Origin: Ascoidea rubescens DSM 1968
Lineage: Eukaryota > Ascomycota > Saccharomycetes > Ascoideales > Ascoideaceae
Length of the DNA stretch: 64,000 bases
Direction: 5' to 3'
Assembly (NCBI RefSeq): GCF_001661345.1
Contig: NW_017962918.1
Coordinates: 1 to 64,000, forward strand
The notes under the pieces were generated by a model, which saw only the letters and a list, made by a program, of their open reading frames with translations, was not told the DNA's origin and ran no database searches. The position numbers were made by a program, and so were the translations under genes. Positions 52,831 to 63,429 of the stretch are shown here, in pieces (position 1 is the first letter of the stretch; every line of letters begins with the position of its first letter).

Positions 52831-53531
52831 AATGAAAAAGAAAACAAGTAAAATTAACAGGTAAAATAAAAAAAACGATATTAGATATCCAATCTTTAAA
52901 TAATAGAATAGAATATTAAGCCAATAAATAAATTACTAAATAGAATATATTCTTAAGGAGTATTCTTAAAAGGCATCTTTAAAGTATATCTGTAAAATAC
53001 ATGCTTAAAACATGGATAGAGAACAAAAATTTAGAATTGTTTTAGAATTATTTAAATCTATATATAAGAACTTTTTTATGATGAAAACTTGAATTTAAAT
53101 GAAGAAACAATAAGTAAAATTTTATAAAATGTATGCAAAAAAAATTTAAACCAGACCAAACAAGATTAATCAACAATTTCAAAAGAATTTTTTGTTTGTT
53201 ATTTGCGCGATATTTTTTATTTTAATAATATTTGACTATAAAAGCAACGTATTATATAATACACAATTTTATATAAGAATGCAAAAAGAATTATTTTCTT
53301 TTTAAACAAAAACCAATAATAAAAAAAGAATGATTATTTCAAGAATAAGAGAGTTTGATGATTATTTAACTAATAAATAAAATGAAAATTTATGATGATT
53401 AATGATATTTTATGATAAATGAAAAGTAATATTTTCAGATAAATGAATGAATAAATGAATGAATAAATGAGAAATTAAAAGAAATAATTCAAATAATTTG
53501 AACAATTTTAAATGAAAAAAAAAGATAATAT
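52831..53531. other. AT-rich spacer after the PMT gene
   Basis: This is very A/T-rich 3' flank. A short GAATAAAT repeat (about 53440-53470) lies near its end. No gene is seen. Confidence 0.45.
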
Positions 53532-53666
53532 TTAATAATTAATTGTTATAATCTCACAATCCTCTTTACAGAATTTATGACCACATTCATAGCAAATAAC
53601 ATTGACTAGATCATCAAATTGAACTCTTTGCTCAGCACATTTGCAACAGATCCAAACCAAATACAT
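53532..53666 (-). CDS. Small 44-residue Cys-rich zinc-binding-type protein
   Basis: This short ORF has ATG at 53664-53666 and TAA at 53532-53534. It contains seven Cys and one His in zinc-finger spacing: WICCKCAEQ, then CYECGHKFC and KEDC. CxxC-x(n)-CxxCxxxFC-x3-C pairs resemble a minimal zinc ribbon or half-RING. It sits alone in very AT-rich DNA, yet its codons and Cys/His spacing are highly non-random, which makes chance unlikely. The first Trp-rich residues (MYLVWICC) could be membrane-active or core-forming. I do not know an orthologue. The nearest neighbours are PMT (same side) and PEX12. Confidence 0.6.
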   Translation of the reverse strand: MYLVWICCKCAEQRVQFDDLVNVICYECGHKFCKEDCEIITINY

Positions 53667-55126
53667 ATTAGGAATTTATATTTTTGGTTTTTACTTGTTT
53701 TTTTTTCTTTATGTATTTGTTTATTGTGTTTTTCAGGTAGGTTTTTGGTAATGTTTTAATTGATTTCAAATTCAATTAGATTTAGTATAAATTAAGTAAA
53801 CTTTGAGGAAAATTTAAAGGTAATTATGTGAATAAGTGTGAATAATAGTGGTTATATTTTTGAATATATGGTTGAGTAGATTGATTTTTAAAACTTTTAT
53901 TGATCATATGAATTGAGTATAATCAGAAATAATAATAATATTATTAATTTTATTAATGTTATTAGTAATACTATTCAAAACAGCTAAACAAAACCAAATA
54001 AATATAAAATAAAATAAAAATGGTGAAATAATATCGTTTATATAAAAAAAATAAGATTATATAACTTATCTGGATGTAAAGCAGTTGCTAGTAAAAGATT
54101 TTGAAATTTTGATTTAAGTTATAAACTTTTAAAAAATATTATTTTTTATTTCAAACATATTTATATAAAAATTTAATTATATATATATATTGGACATAGA
54201 TTAATATATATAAAATTGATAAAATTGTTGAAAGTGATAAAATTGTGAAATTCCTAGAATTGTAAAAGGTGATACAGAACAGCAAATAAAAAGACAACCA
54301 ACATATGAGATTCAAAGAATTTATAAGAATAATATCATTTAAACTAATGAGCTAAAAAATAATCTAACATAAAATTGTGAAAAATTCAAAGTCTTTTTTT
54401 GTTATTGGAGTTCAATTTTGGTGCTGTAGTTCATTGTGATTTTGGTGGGTGGTTTTCTTTTTCTCTCTTTCCTGCTTTGTTTTTTAATTTTTTTTTTCGC
54501 TTTTGAATTGGCTTTTTACAGATGTTTGTAAGGTAATTTGCATGTTCAAATATAAGACAAACAAAAACTAACTGAAATCAGTAAATAAATATATACTGAA
54601 AATAACGAGGGCCTTTGTCATTGCAAGATTTATTGAGTGTTGAGTCTTATTGATTTTATATATGAACCAAGAAAGTTGTCTCAAGAAGTTGACCCAAATA
54701 AAATGGAATTTTTGGATGGTAAATTAAAGAAGTAAAAAATAAAAAATGTAAAGAAACTAGTTTTAAAAACCGAAAATTTGGAAAAGTTAGGTAAAGTCAA
54801 AGAAACGAAATCATAGATGTAATTAAACTGGAGAGAGAATAGATATTAAAAACACTGTTTGTACGAAAACTTGGCCTGGTTTTTGCGAGCTTTTACAAGA
54901 AAGAGCGTTATATATGTTTTTCAGATTCAGCTAACCAAGTATATGTTAAGGATCGAGTAAAGTTTTTCAAAAATTAGAAAATCTGAGATTAATATCCCAA
55001 AAGGCATTTTCTTAATTCTAATTAAAAAACAATGCTAAACCAATACGAATATGAGTTGGAAATATACAAAAAATATGAAATAATAAAAGTTAATAAATAA
55101 AAGATTCAGCAAGTCTAATAAATCCA
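53667..55126. other. AT-rich intergenic region, no gene recognised
   Basis: About 1.5 kb of A/T-rich DNA with TATATA runs (about 54180-54220) and poly-T tracts. No open frame over 60 codons is found, and no RNA gene is recognised. Confidence 0.5.
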
Positions 55127-55282
55127 ATGAATGCAATACTTTGTTGTTCTAAAGGTAAATTTTCCATTGGTTATTGCTCCAGAACTCAGCAAGTTGTGGT
55201 TGTGGTCTTGACGACATTTCCCAACGTTTACAAAGAGTACGACTTGGATCTTAAGTTAAAGCGAATTCCAGATGAAAGATAG
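55127..55282 (+). other. Short unexplained open frame (51 codons)
   Basis: An ATG at 55127 opens 51 codons ending TAG 55280-55282. It includes SIGYCSRTQQVVVVVLTTF and VYKEYDLDLKLK, which looks protein-like. The sequence could be a fragment of a larger gene or chance. No family is recognised. Confidence 0.2.
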
Positions 55283-56071
55283 CCAAAACGTAAGTTCTGC
55301 AACGATAATAGGCTGCTTTGAATGAAACGAAAAGAATCATAATCAGCAAGAAAGATGAACTGCCCTCGAATTGGACTGAACTGGATAGAATCGAACTGAA
55401 CTGAATTGGGCTGAACTGAACTGAACTGAACTGAATCTGTAGAGTATCCAGTACCGATCTGTTCTGGTGCTGAAAGGCTGCAACTTGAACAGGCCCGAGC
55501 CCCGAGCAGAAGCGCGATGCACCGCACATGGCGCTCGATTCCCAGACCAAACTTTGAAAAGAACGTCGAACCCAACTTACCAGTGTTTTGCGTCTGTTTG
55601 CCCAGTCCCACCGGCGGACGGCAACAGCACCGCCACACAGACGCGCGCAGACATAAGCGTGTGCACACGTACCAAACGATGCAATGATGCATGTGTTAGG
55701 CAGCCAATTTTCAAACAATATAAGTGCGTCGCTATTCGAGACGCACATCATACCCCGTACCACTGGCTTTGTAGTAGCTTACATCAGAACACTGCAGAAT
55801 ACTGCGCTATGCATCTATGCGCCTGGTGCCTTTTAACCAATGCGGTGGGTTTGTGCTTCGTTTTCTGGATGAATTTGTGATCTTTTTTACCAATCGATGA
55901 ATCAGTTTACCATATTATCTTCATCGCCATCGTCGTCTTTGGCCTTATCTCCAGCTCTATCTTGATCTTTATCTTCAGCCTTTTACTTTTTTTAACCAAA
56001 CCGGTTTTATTTGCTGCTCATTCTTTTTTTTCTGCTGGTATCTCATAAGTACTCTGCTTGTTGGTTATAAA
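55283..56071. other. GC-rich island upstream of PEX12
   Basis: From about 55460 to 55830 the DNA is strongly GC-rich (CACCGGCGGACGG, GACGCGCGCAGAC), unlike its surroundings. At 55370-55440 there is a CTGAA(C/T)TGAA repeat. Long open frames exist on both strands (55228-55692 and 55251-55763 minus, 55467-55880 plus), but they overlap, lack motifs, and look like a consequence of GC content. PEX12 begins about 240 bp after the island. Confidence 0.5.
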
Positions 56072-57472
56072 ATGGATTATTATTCATCTTTGGATTCTAG
56101 AACTCTTGACAGTCAAACTCCAACATTATTTGAAATAATATCTGCAAATGATTTAGAAAATTTACTATCTCCCTCGATTAAATTCATAGTGGTTCACTAC
56201 GCTACTAAATATCCTAAATATTTTCTCAAGTTGGCTTTAAAATTCGACGAGATCAATTTGGTATTAAGATTTTTAATTGAATTTAATTATCTTAAAAATT
56301 GGAATTCAACTTTTATTGAAAAGTTTTATGGATTGAAAAAGGTCTCAAATATTGGTCTAAAAAATTTTAATAATATATCAATCAATAACAACACTAATAA
56401 CGATGATTTAATGAATTCAATAAATTCTAAAAAAAGATTAAGTAAATCACAAATTTTTTTTTCCTTAGTTTTCCTAGTTTTAGTTCCTTATTTAAAGGAA
56501 AAGTTTGACATAGTTTATGAAAAGCTATATTCAGCATCTTTGGTGAATAACTTAAACAACCAGAATAATAGCAATAATAATACAAATAACGATAAAAATA
56601 ACGATAAAATATTTAAAATTAAAAAAGTATTTCTACATATTTATCCCTTTTTAAACTCATTAACAATTGCTTTAAACATTTTTTTAAAAATTTTATACAT
56701 TTCAGGCAAAACAAAATCTCCTTCGATTGCAATGCATTTATTAAACTTAGATTATTCAAGATTAACTCAATTTGATTACAATTTAAATGATCCAACCAAA
56801 AATCTATCGAATTTATCAAATCTATCCAAAAAGAAATTCAATAGAATTCGACCAAAGACTTTCGGTGAATCAATCTTAAAATTCTCCTCATCTCTCATAT
56901 CCCCAATATCTTATTCAATCAGTATATTTGTAAATTCAATACTACCGGCATCAATTTTCCTACTCAAATTTTTAGAATGGTGGCAGCAATCAAATTTTGT
57001 TAACAAACTATCTAATAATAATAATTTGTTGAATTTCAATATTCCTCCTCCAAATCAGTCTTCTTTATTAAAAAATTTCAAAATTTTTAAGCAAAATATT
57101 AAAGATAATAAAAAAATGGGTAACCAAAATAATAGTCAAAATAATGAAAAAGCTATTGAAAATAATGATAATGAAAATTCCAAGCCCATTGATAACCATA
57201 ATGAAAAAATTATCATAAACTCAATCAATAATAATAAATCTTTAATAAACTACAAAAACTGCCCAATTTGTCATAATAGCATTTCAAATCCTGCAATTAT
57301 CGAAACTGGTTATGTGTTTTGTTATCCTTGTATATTGAACTATTTATCAAATATTAAAAATGAAAAAATTGGTGGACGTTGTCCAATAACTGGAAAGAAA
57401 TTATTGGGTTGCAGTTATTCAACCTCGACTGAAGAATGGAAAATTGAAGGAATAAGGAGACTAATGTTTTAA
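56072..57472 (+). CDS. PEX12: Peroxisomal E3 ligase subunit peroxin-12
   Basis: This is a 466-residue integral peroxisomal membrane protein of the Pex2-Pex10-Pex12 ubiquitin ligase that recycles the import receptor Pex5. The N-terminus has the Pex2/Pex12 helical region (TLFEIISANDLENLLSPSIK). Membrane segments follow, including the conserved ILPASIFLLKFLEWWQQ (about residues 290-310). The C-terminal RING-like domain (about 396-450) has CPICHNS, CYPCILNYL and GGRCPITGKKL. It has too few ligands for two zincs, as is normal for Pex12. An Asn-rich insert (about 345-390) separates the membrane part from the RING. It converges with PFS2. Confidence 0.93.
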   Translation: MDYYSSLDSRTLDSQTPTLFEIISANDLENLLSPSIKFIVVHYATKYPKYFLKLALKFDEINLVLRFLIEFNYLKNWNSTFIEKFYGLKKVSNIGLKNFNNISINNNTNNDDLMNSINSKKRLSKSQIFFSLVFLVLVPYLKEKFDIVYEKLYSASLVNNLNNQNNSNNNTNNDKNNDKIFKIKKVFLHIYPFLNSLTIALNIFLKILYISGKTKSPSIAMHLLNLDYSRLTQFDYNLNDPTKNLSNLSNLSKKKFNRIRPKTFGESILKFSSSLISPISYSISIFVNSILPASIFLLKFLEWWQQSNFVNKLSNNNNLLNFNIPPPNQSSLLKNFKIFKQNIKDNKKMGNQNNSQNNEKAIENNDNENSKPIDNHNEKIIINSINNNKSLINYKNCPICHNSISNPAIIETGYVFCYPCILNYLSNIKNEKIGGRCPITGKKLLGCSYSTSTEEWKIEGIRRLMF

Positions 57473-57703
57473 GTATTTTTGGTTTATTTTTATACTCATT
57501 TCTCCTTTATAATTATCGATTCCATATATCTATAATACTTATGTAAAAAAAAAATTATATTTTTTAATTCATTTCAAATTCCAATTATCATCACCCAGAA
57601 CCCCCTTTTTTTTTTTAATTTTTTTTTTGTTTTCTTTTGCCTTTTTGTTTTCTCCTTTTCTCTTGATATTCAATCTAGTTACTCAATGAACTACATGGGC
57701 ACT

Positions 57704-59545
57704 TTATGATTTCTTTCTGCTTCCAAAACCTGGAATTGGAGCAGCATCAAACCCAGAAACTAATTCATTTAATTCATTCAAAACTGGTGCAGCTTCTTTT
57801 TTTCTTTCAGAGTTACCTAACCCAGGGAACGCAAAAGAAGTATGTGAATGTTTTTCATCAGTTTGAAGGTTATCATCGGCTCTTTTATTATTAAGATTGC
57901 TGTTTTTATTGGTATTATTCCCATTGTTATTATCATTCACAGAATTGTTGTTGTTATTGATTTTTCCAGCAGGATTATTATTCATGTTGGTGGAAATAGA
58001 TGAACTAGTATTCTCGCCAGACTCTGGTAAAAGTTGTGATTTAAATTTCAACATTTGAGGAGTAGGTTCTTGAACAGCATTGACATTATTATTGATCCCA
58101 TAGTACCAGGCGCTGGGCTTATCGTTTGTATAAGGAGGTTCAATGAATGCAGAAGGATCATTTGGTCTTGATCTGCACCAAAATCGAGCAGATCTATCAG
58201 CACCAGCTGAACAAAGTAAATGGCCCAAAGGATGGTATTCCAAGCAATTTATTGCCTTTTCATGAGCATAAGGAATTGTATGAACAGGTTGCAAAGAATT
58301 TTGAGGGATGTTTCCTGAGTTTATGCTTGACATTGAATTAATATTAGGATTGTTAATATTTTTAGTTTTATTTGAATTAATATTAGTATTAATATTAGCT
58401 ATATTATTAAAATTTAAATTACTACTAAGATTTAAAGAATCGTAATTTGAAGGTAACATATCTAATAAATAGTGATTCATTGAACCATCGTAACCACCGG
58501 TAGTTATCATCGAAGAATGAATAGGATGCCATGCAACACAGCTTAATTCTGCTTCATGAGATCTAATTACGATTGAATCAGCCATCATTCTTAAATCGAA
58601 GATTCTACAACTTTTATCCTTTGACACACTTGCTATTAATCTTTGAGAGCCATTTGGCTGAAATTTTGTCTTTGTAACATTGTGTTTAAAGCCCAAACTA
58701 GTGAAAACAGAATTAGATTGTCTTGGATCCCATAATTTCAATGAGTTATCTTTTGAACCACTGACAATTAGACCTAAATTACAATGCCAGTCACAACATT
58801 TTACATCCCAATTGTGGCCCTTTAGATTTTTCTCTAAAATGGTTTTGTTAAAATCCCAGATTTTTAAAAATCGATCATCAGAACAAGATACAAACTTTGA
58901 ATCATTTGGAGAAAATGCTATATCTCTAATTGAATATTCCGGATGAGCATCGATTATGTTAACGTTATTAAAATTTGGTTGCCAAAATTTGATTTTGCCT
59001 TGTTGATCGCCACTTAATAACCAGTTATCGTCATGAGAATAAGTGAGAGCAAAAATTGAACAATCGTGAGCTTGCATTATAGTTTCGAAATTAAAAGTCA
59101 TTCCATTCCAAAGAGTAAATTCACCAGAGTAAGAGGCGACTAGTAATCTTCTACCTTCTGGTGTCCATTTGACAGTATGGATAGCATGCTTTGCCTTATT
59201 GGCAGATAAATGAACGAATTTTGTTTGTAAATCGTAATCAAGATTATTATTTCTGTAAGCTATTGGGGGAAATAAATCGATTAAATATGAGGCTTCAGGT
59301 CTGATTATCCCATTAATATTGATTGAATCGTGGCCCAAGTTTCTTTCAATAAACCATTTCATTATTGAGTTACCATGATCCACTATCCTTCTGTTTGAAG
59401 ACTTATTCTGATCATTTTGGTTTTGTTGGTTTTGTTGATTCAAAGCCTGTTGAAATTGCTGATTTTGTTGATTTTGATTCATCAGTTGCTGCGGGTTATT
59501 GATGGCATTTTGGTTTTGGAATTGAAAGTTTGTATTCATGTTCAT
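57704..59545 (-). CDS. PFS2: mRNA cleavage and polyadenylation factor subunit, WD40 protein
   Basis: This is a 613-residue scaffold of the cleavage and polyadenylation factor that bridges Ysh1, Fip1 and Cft1. After a Gln/Asn-rich N-terminus it has the Pfs2 signature [12 protein letters not shown] (about residues 88-99), then WD repeats starting at [21 protein letters not shown]. It continues with [45 protein letters not shown] and [18 protein letters not shown]. An Asn-rich insert (about 375-415) lies within the propeller, between repeats six and seven. The C-terminal tail is long and ends [10 protein letters not shown]. It diverges from RFC4 across 353 bp. Confidence 0.96.
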   Translation of the reverse strand: MNMNTNFQFQNQNAINNPQQLMNQNQQNQQFQQALNQQNQQNQNDQNKSSNRRIVDHGNSIMKWFIERNLGHDSININGIIRPEASYLIDLFPPIAYRNNNLDYDLQTKFVHLSANKAKHAIHTVKWTPEGRRLLVASYSGEFTLWNGMTFNFETIMQAHDCSIFALTYSHDDNWLLSGDQQGKIKFWQPNFNNVNIIDAHPEYSIRDIAFSPNDSKFVSCSDDRFLKIWDFNKTILEKNLKGHNWDVKCCDWHCNLGLIVSGSKDNSLKLWDPRQSNSVFTSLGFKHNVTKTKFQPNGSQRLIASVSKDKSCRIFDLRMMADSIVIRSHEAELSCVAWHPIHSSMITTGGYDGSMNHYLLDMLPSNYDSLNLSSNLNFNNIANINTNINSNKTKNINNPNINSMSSINSGNIPQNSLQPVHTIPYAHEKAINCLEYHPLGHLLCSAGADRSARFWCRSRPNDPSAFIEPPYTNDKPSAWYYGINNNVNAVQEPTPQMLKFKSQLLPESGENTSSSISTNMNNNPAGKINNNNNSVNDNNNGNNTNKNSNLNNKRADDNLQTDEKHSHTSFAFPGLGNSERKKEAAPVLNELNELVSGFDAAPIPGFGSRKKS

Positions 59546-59898
59546 TATAAGTAAGAAGCAAATAGTTCTATTGCTATATAATAGATAATATTATATAATA
59601 GAGATTATTAGTGAGCAGTGAGTAGTGAGCACAGTATTGATTAGTATTGATTGATGGTTGATGATTTAGATTAAATTTTTATTTGTCAGTTTTAAGATGG
59701 AAAAAAAAGTCAAACGAGCGTGTTTTTTATTTTTATTTTTATTTTTATTTTCTAAAGTGTATAAATCAGTTTTTGCAGACAATTATCATACAGATAAATA
59801 TAGCTATATTGTATTACAGTATAATATAGTATAATATATTATATCATATTATATTATAAGATAGACTAGGGCAGGATCATCGCAACCATCTCGACAAC
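59546..59898. other. Divergent promoter between PFS2 and RFC4
   Basis: This is A/T-rich, with a TATTTTTATTTTTATTTT run (about 59727-59750) and a repeated TATAATATA tract (about 59815-59860). No specific factor site is recognised. Confidence 0.45.
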
Positions 59899-60882
59899 AT
59901 GGCATTGGAATTGGAATTACCATGGGTTGAAAAATATCGACCAAAGACATTGGAGGATATAGTGGGAAATGAAGAGACTATTGAGCGATTGAAATTGATT
60001 GGTAAAGATGGGAACATGCCCAATTTGATTATTACAGGATTGCCAGGAATTGGAAAGACAACGTCTGTGCATTGTTTAGCCAGAGAGTTGTTGGGAGATT
60101 CGTATGGAGAGGCAGTATTAGAGTTGAATGCGTCTGACGATAGAGGGATCGATGTTGTTCGTAATAAGATCAAGTATTTTGCACAGAAGAAGTGTCAATT
60201 GGGAAAGGGTAAACACAAGTTGATTATCTTGGACGAAGCAGATTCGATGACCAGTGGAGCACAGCAGGCATTGAGAAGAACGATGGAGATCTACTCTAAC
60301 AGTACGAGGTTTGTGTTTGCATGCAACTTGTCGAATAAGATCATCGAACCCCTACAGAGCAGATGTGCGATTTTGAGGTACAATAAGTTAAAAGACGAAG
60401 AGATATTACAAAGATTATTGGAGATCATCAAGTTGGAGGAAATCGAGTACAGCAAAGATGGGCTAGAGGCGTTGATATTTACAAGCGAGGGTGATATGAG
60501 ACAGGCAGTGAACAATTTGCAAAGCACATACTCTGGTTTCAAGTTTGTGAATGGAGAAAATGTGTTTAAGATTGTGGATAGTCCCCATCCGGTTATAATC
60601 AAAAAGATGCTCATTAGCTGTATAAACTTGGAGAAGAAGAAAAAAAACGAGATTGACGAAAGCTTAGAGATCTTGCGAAGTTTGTGGGACAAAGGGTACT
60701 CAGCTATTGACATTGTTATAACATGCTTCAGAGTGGTGAAGAATCTCAGGGAGATCAACGAGAGCCTCAGGTTGGAGATGATCAAAGAAATAGGCACAAC
60801 CCATGTCAGAGTATTGGAGGGAGTGTCGTCGTACTTGCAGTTGGCAGGACTTTTGGCCCGAATCCGATGTTTGGACAAATAG
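59899..60882 (+). CDS. RFC4: Replication factor C subunit 4
   Basis: This is a 327-residue AAA+ ATPase subunit of the clamp loader that opens and loads PCNA. The N-terminus [20 protein letters not shown] is nearly that of S. cerevisiae Rfc4 (323 residues). Walker A is GLPGIGKT (47-54) and Walker B is LDEAD (111-115). Sensor 1 ([13 protein letters not shown]) and the arginine-finger SRC motif (154-156) are present. The C-terminal collar domain is present. Codons end in G more often than in neighbouring genes (many TTG, GAG, AAG). The next gene is tandem, 339 bp on. Confidence 0.98.
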   Translation: MALELELPWVEKYRPKTLEDIVGNEETIERLKLIGKDGNMPNLIITGLPGIGKTTSVHCLARELLGDSYGEAVLELNASDDRGIDVVRNKIKYFAQKKCQLGKGKHKLIILDEADSMTSGAQQALRRTMEIYSNSTRFVFACNLSNKIIEPLQSRCAILRYNKLKDEEILQRLLEIIKLEEIEYSKDGLEALIFTSEGDMRQAVNNLQSTYSGFKFVNGENVFKIVDSPHPVIIKKMLISCINLEKKKKNEIDESLEILRSLWDKGYSAIDIVITCFRVVKNLREINESLRLEMIKEIGTTHVRVLEGVSSYLQLAGLLARIRCLDK

Positions 60883-61221
60883 TAGAGAGTATGTCATTGA
60901 CTGTGTTATTTATACACCCATTGCTAATAATGCAGTTAATTATTCGTGATAAAACTATTGATTATTAATAAAAAAACTATGAATTATTGATACTGTTAGC
61001 GAATAATTGGAGCCAGTTGTGTGGGTCTTCTTCCGCATTGGGTTGCTGATATAAAGAGTTTAAGAATTTAAGAGTTTAAGAATTTAAGAGTTTAAAAGTT
61101 TAAGCGTTTGAGAGTTTGAGAGTTTGAGAATTTAAGAGTTTGTAAGAAACAGTTTATAATTTAATAAAATCAATCCTGACAAGTTATATTTGATTGACTG
61201 TATTTTAAAGAGAACAAAGCA
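60883..61221. other. Tandem spacer with a TTTAAGA minisatellite
   Basis: This lies between RFC4 and the MPN gene. It contains the repeat at 61054-61142 and otherwise AT-rich promoter sequence. Confidence 0.5.
61054..61142 (+). repeat. Degenerate AGAGTTTA/AGAATTTA minisatellite
   Basis: About eleven 8-bp units of the type AGAGTTTA, AGAATTTA and AGAGTTTG lie in tandem, about 80 bp before the next gene's start. Confidence 0.85.
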
Positions 61222-62298
61222 ATGTTTGTGAACATTCATTCTTTAGCAGTTTTTCAACTCAATGACTTTGCTTCGAGACTTGCTGCTCAGGGCCTTGGGT
61301 CCAGTGAGTATCTAGGGATGTTGTTGGGTGATGTGAATGAGCTGGGAGAGTACGTGGTGAGCTCTGTGTTTGAGGTTCCCTTTGAGGGCGAGGAGAAAGA
61401 GGGGTCGCTGGTTGATACTGGGTATTTGTTGAAGAAGTTGCGATTGATTCAGCAGGTGTCTGGAAACAATAAAAGCAGTGGTAATAAGCAGAATGAGCAA
61501 AACTCATTGATTGGATTCTTCACAGTGAGAAATACGATTATTGGCAAGAAAGAATTGAATGATGTTAACCGGATTTTAAGTAACTATACAAGTATTGACA
61601 AATTAATCTATTTGAATTATGATGTCGATGATAAATCGATTGAAATTTACAATTCGATTGACGATTTCAGTGAGACAATCAAATTTAAGGTGATATTGAA
61701 CAATTCCGAGAAAATTGCAATTGATACATCGATCAAATTTAATAATGAGTATTTAGCTACATCAAACAATAAGAACAGTAATGAGATAGCTATTAAAGAA
61801 ATAGCTGACACTGATAAAAACAGTGAAAACCCCAAACGAAATCATAATCTGAACCTAACTAATTATATTGATATGAATTTTAAAACTGAAGATCTTAAAA
61901 AGACTGACGATTATTCCATGATTGGTGGTCAAATGAGAAGATATTTAAATTTGAATTTGAATTTATTTAAAAAAAATCAAGCGTTAATCAATAATTTAAA
62001 TGAAAAGAGCAAATCATTAAATTTATTGTCAAGCAAATTGGATTATTTGATTAATTTTTTAAATGAAAAGTCAAATAAAAAAGAAGTCACATTTACAGAT
62101 GATTTAATTATCAGAGAGATTAATTCATTGATTAATTTAAAAAATTTCAAAATGGATAACAAAGAAAGTTTAGATCTCCATTATTTGCTAAATTCAATTT
62201 ATTTGCCTAAATTGACTGACAGTTTAAATACGCTTTCATCTATTGATAGGACATTATATTGCAACAATGTGGATTTAATTAATCGTATAAAAGAATGA
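61222..62298 (+). CDS. MPN-domain protein (CSN6 / eIF3f / Rpn8 type, catalytically inactive form)
   Basis: This is a 358-residue protein. Residues about 1-165 form an MPN fold (SLAVFQLNDFASRL, EYLGMLLGDVNELGEYVVSS, LIGFFTVRNTI), and a C-terminal helical part (about 240-358) resembles the CSN6/Rpn8/eIF3f tail. The JAMM zinc motif (ExnHxHx10D) is absent, so it should be a non-catalytic scaffold subunit. The sequence is too diverged to choose between the COP9 signalosome subunit Csn6, eIF3f and another PCI-MPN complex member. Rpn8 is less likely because that protein is strongly conserved. Base composition shifts from G-rich third positions (first about 280 nt) to A/T-rich afterwards. It converges with SRP21, with only 44 bp between the stops. 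Confidence 0.7.
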   Translation: MFVNIHSLAVFQLNDFASRLAAQGLGSSEYLGMLLGDVNELGEYVVSSVFEVPFEGEEKEGSLVDTGYLLKKLRLIQQVSGNNKSSGNKQNEQNSLIGFFTVRNTIIGKKELNDVNRILSNYTSIDKLIYLNYDVDDKSIEIYNSIDDFSETIKFKVILNNSEKIAIDTSIKFNNEYLATSNNKNSNEIAIKEIADTDKNSENPKRNHNLNLTNYIDMNFKTEDLKKTDDYSMIGGQMRRYLNLNLNLFKKNQALINNLNEKSKSLNLLSSKLDYLINFLNEKSNKKEVTFTDDLIIREINSLINLKNFKMDNKESLDLHYLLNSIYLPKLTDSLNTLSSIDRTLYCNNVDLINRIKE

Positions 62299-62342
62299 AT
62301 ATATGAATATAAGAATATATAAATATATATTTATAAGTTAAT

Positions 62343-62999
62343 TTAGTGTTTTTTACCCTTTTTCTTTTTATTTTTATTCTTCTTTTTATTAAAGGTATTT
62401 GGAGCAGTGCTTTTCTCGTTATCGTTTGTATTTGTGCTATCTATTACTGTGCTTTTAGCGCCATCTTTGGTATCATTATTACTGACACTCTCATTCTCAT
62501 TCTCATTGTTATTAGACTCAATTGGTTCATCAAAATTAAATTCGACGTTGGACATAATACTAGAAATTCCTTTCTTATGTATGGTTAAATGTTTCTTTTC
62601 ATCATTATTAATCTCAACATTAGCAGTATTTGTTATGGGCTGTTTATTGTTGTTATTAAGATTATTCAAATTATTTGAAATTGAAATTTGAATTCCTCTT
62701 GGACCTAAAGCAGCTAGAATTCTTGACAATTCTTTAAATTTAATCGATTTGAAATTATAACAATGGCCCAAATTAGGATTATATATTTTAAAAGAAATAA
62801 AATTTGTTGGAATCAATTTGCTGTCCTTACTATCATTCGCATTTTTAAGTATTTTATTGGGATTGGTCTTGCTCTTGCTCTTTGATTCTTTCTTGATGGA
62901 TGAGCCGTAGGTCATGGAAACCTTTGTATTGTTTGGATCCACTCCAAAAAGCTGAATAGACTTGTCGATGAACAACTCAACAGAAGCGATGTTTGTCAT
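62343..62999 (-). CDS. SRP21: Signal recognition particle subunit Srp21
   Basis: This is a 218-residue yeast counterpart of SRP9, binding the Alu domain of SRP RNA. The ATG at 62999 (MTNIASVELF) is chosen; the frame continues upstream only to a TTG at 63077. Conserved parts align with S. cerevisiae Srp21: SIQLFGVDPNNTKVSMTY, then CYNFKSIKFKELSRILAALG followed by PRGIQIS. The C-terminus is the expected basic tail (KKKNKNKKKKGKKH). Two Asn/Ser/Lys inserts account for the extra length (S. cerevisiae 167). tRNA-Gly(TCC) begins 169 bp upstream, divergent. Confidence 0.9.
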   Translation of the reverse strand: MTNIASVELFIDKSIQLFGVDPNNTKVSMTYGSSIKKESKSKSKTNPNKILKNANDSKDSKLIPTNFISFKIYNPNLGHCYNFKSIKFKELSRILAALGPRGIQISISNNLNNLNNNNKQPITNTANVEINNDEKKHLTIHKKGISSIMSNVEFNFDEPIESNNNENENESVSNNDTKDGAKSTVIDSTNTNDNEKSTAPNTFNKKKNKNKKKKGKKH

Positions 63000-63167
63000 T
63001 TCTGAAGCAAATAATAGAGCAGCAATAGAGTGGTAGTACACTCTTCGATTAATCTCGCAGCTGTCATCAAGCAACAAATTCTAAATCCTGTTCTTTCAGC
63101 ATCAAAAAACAGTAAAAACATATTTGTACTGTCTATTAAAACACAATATTTCATAAACAAAGGTTGT

Positions 63168-63239
63168 GGGTGGTTAGTGTAGTGGTTATCATACTTGCCT
63201 TCCAAGCAAGTGACATGGGTTCGATTCCCGTACCATTCA
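63168..63239 (+). tRNA. tRNA-Gly (TCC)
   Basis: This is a 72-nt intronless tRNA. The anticodon loop CTTCCAA gives TCC, with stems CTTGC/GCAAG. The acceptor GGGTGGT/ACCATTC pairs with two G-U wobbles. The B-box GGTTCGATTCC is perfect. Confidence 0.96.
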
Positions 63240-63284
63240 TATTTTATTTTTAAAATTCTTTAATTTAAGAAGAATAAACAAAAA

Positions 63285-63358
63285 TGGTCTCTAGCAGGAT
63301 CGAACTGCTGATCCCCGCGTTATTAGCACGGTGCCTTAACCAACTGGGCCAAGAGACC
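63285..63358 (-). tRNA. tRNA-Ile (AAT)
   Basis: This is a 74-nt intronless tRNA. The anticodon loop CTAATAA gives AAT. The acceptor GGTCTCT/AGAGACC is fully paired. The B-box AGTTCGATCC is normal. A LINE copy is inserted 55-71 bp upstream of its 5' end. Confidence 0.97.
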
Positions 63359-63429
63359 GGAACTCCTGAAATCAGGAGACTGTAATTTTACTTCCCAATT
63401 CACGTGATAATTAAAGAAGTAACAAAAAA

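Noticed and set aside
55381-55395. Further B-box (GTTCGATTCT on the minus strand)
   Set aside because: The last base does not match and it lies in a CTGAACTGAA repeat that creates such words.
55228-55880. Long overlapping open frames on both strands in the GC-rich island before PEX12
   Set aside because: Three frames overlap, none has a motif, and GC-rich DNA lowers stop frequency. Treated as non-coding island.
2516-63077. CUG codon reassignment (Ser/Ala clades)
   Set aside because: I did not find CTG codons at strongly conserved positions that would decide the matter, so the standard code is used without a claim.
63397-63410. TCACGTGAT as a centromere CDEI element
   Set aside because: No AT-rich CDEII of right length or CDEIII motif follows; CACGTG occurs at several other places in the window.
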